Assembly (NCBI GenBank): GCA_905199755.1
Contig: CAJKHT010000064.1
Coordinates: 1 to 15,746, forward strand
Length of the DNA stretch: 15,746 bases
Direction: 5' to 3'
From: an uncultured Eubacteriales bacterium
Lineage (GTDB): Bacteria; Bacillota; Clostridia; UBA1381
Part shown: positions 15,624 to 15,746 of the stretch, one piece after another
Layout: the number at the start of each line of letters is the position of its first letter
How positions within the stretch are numbered: the stretch's first letter is position 1
Translations under genes and position numbers: made by a program
Notes under the pieces: generated by a model
What the model was told of the DNA's origin: nothing
Database searches by the model: none
Seen by the model: the letters and a program-made list of their open reading frames with translations, nothing else

Positions 15624-15744
15624 ATGGTGCGAAGGACCGGACTTGAACCGGTACGGTGTAAACCACACGCCCCTCAGCATCTGCATTCTCAGCTATGACT
15701 GCCTGCTTCTCAAGCCGCAGCTCTCTCACTACGCTCTCCAGTGC
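15586..15744 (-). CDS. possible 3' end of a gene entering from the right (partial)
   Basis: An open minus-strand frame comes in from the window edge and starts ALESVVRELRLEKQAVIAEN, a charged, helix-like stretch. It then runs through the tRNA-Leu fragment and stops at 15586. Only the first 22 or so codons (15678-15744) could be original coding sequence; the rest reads through tRNA and att sequence and is probably accidental. The gene is not identified. It may belong to a second integrated element, or be chance. Confidence 0.25.
   Translation of the reverse strand, partial: ALESVVRELRLEKQAVIAENADAEGRVVYTVPVQVRSFAPYRVFLQNLKGFV
15602..15632 (-). other. attR: right end of the element
   Basis: The inverted arm (15602-15621) is followed by GTA and then TGGTGCGA (15625-15632), which is also the last 8 nt of tRNA-Leu (TCGCACCA on the minus strand). 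The arm matches the left end 19/20 in inverted orientation. Confidence 0.7.
15625..15677 (-). tRNA. tRNA-Leu(GAG), 3' part only (53 nt, anticodon loop to CCA)
   Basis: Read on the minus strand: anticodon loop CTGAGGG (anticodon GAG), 3' anticodon stem GCGTG, a long class II variable arm (GGT-TTAC-ACC), T-arm ACCGG-TTCAAGT-CCGGT, acceptor strand CCTTCGC, discriminator A and encoded CCA. The class II arm and GAG fit leucine. The 5' half is absent: the bases beside the loop (AGATG) cannot pair with GCGTG, and no acceptor GCGAAGG or D-arm lies upstream. It is therefore an att-site repeat or a broken tRNA gene, not a functional tRNA as it stands. Confidence 0.85.
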
Positions 15745-15746
15745 CT

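Larger units (their letters stand above)
8568..15624. mobile_element. integrated serine-recombinase-type element (remnant) at the tRNA-Leu 3' end
   Basis: The octamer TGGTGCGA occurs at 8568-8575 and 15625-15632. Next to it inside the element lie inverted arms, CGAGTGTTCTTACAG at 8573-8587 and its mirror at 15607-15621, together 19/20 identical over 20 nt. Joining the ends gives a 48-bp palindromic attP with a central TG, as expected of large serine recombinases. Removing the element restores tRNA-Leu plus terminator. Contents: a small Cys-rich gene, a group IIC intron, a DUF6017-type replication protein, a Cys/His-repeat secreted protein, and the 3' part of a serine recombinase whose stop is 62 nt from the right end. 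The catalytic domain is missing, so it is probably a deleted, immobile remnant. Confidence 0.75.

Noticed and set aside
8568..15632. 8-bp direct repeat as the target duplication of a DDE transposon
   Set aside because: No DDE transposase is present. The octamer coincides with the tRNA CCA end and lies inside the att overlap, which fits site-specific recombination better.
15625..15746. A complete tRNA-Leu gene
   Set aside because: No 5' acceptor, D-arm or pairing anticodon stem exists in the 69 nt beyond the loop.

Overview
The window reads as a chromosome segment of a moderately low-GC Firmicute, most likely a Clostridia member. Signs of this are strong AGGAGG-type ribosome sites, TTG/ATG starts, a Gram-positive export style (SLH anchor, Pro/Ser/Thr linkers, Amidase_3 with a copper-amine-oxidase-like N-domain), the ruvA-ruvB-...-queA-tgt gene order, and a clostridial type of integrative element. 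No species can be named from sequence alone.

Region 1 (5-5440) is a tight plus-strand operon: ruvA, ruvB, a secreted N-acetylmuramoyl-L-alanine amidase, queA and tgt, with gaps of about 12-20 nt, closed by a clear rho-independent terminator. RuvAB move Holliday junctions; QueA and Tgt are consecutive steps of queuosine tRNA modification; the amidase cuts cell-wall peptides. Region 2 (5440-8508) holds two separate plus-strand genes: a cation diffusion facilitator metal exporter, and, behind a near-consensus promoter, an S-layer-anchored protein whose SGNH-hydrolase-like domain has lost all its catalytic residues.

Region 3 (about 8568-15624) is a 7.06-kb integrated element. Its ends are mirror copies of a 20-nt arm (19/20 identical). 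Joined at a shared octamer TGGTGCGA, they rebuild a 48-bp palindromic attP centred on a TG dinucleotide, the form expected for a large serine recombinase. It sits exactly at the 3' CCA end of a minus-strand tRNA-Leu, and the tRNA's probable original terminator is stranded at 8524-8561, on the far side of the element. Cargo from left to right: a 56-aa Cys-rich small protein with terminator; an apparently intact group IIC intron with its maturase inserted directly after that terminator; a replication-initiator-like wHTH/DUF6017 protein; a 12-bp inverted repeat around a 12-codon ORF; a 953-aa secreted protein with 13 Cys/His repeats; and the C-terminal part of a large serine recombinase lacking its catalytic domain. 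The last two abut in different frames, which suggests an internal deletion that left the element unable to move by itself.

Region 4 (15625-15746) is the 3' 53 nt of tRNA-Leu(GAG). Its 5' half is replaced by unrelated sequence exactly at the anticodon loop. This is the usual look of a tyrosine-integrase att site, so a second element probably begins here and continues beyond the window, making this tRNA a likely tandem integration hotspot.
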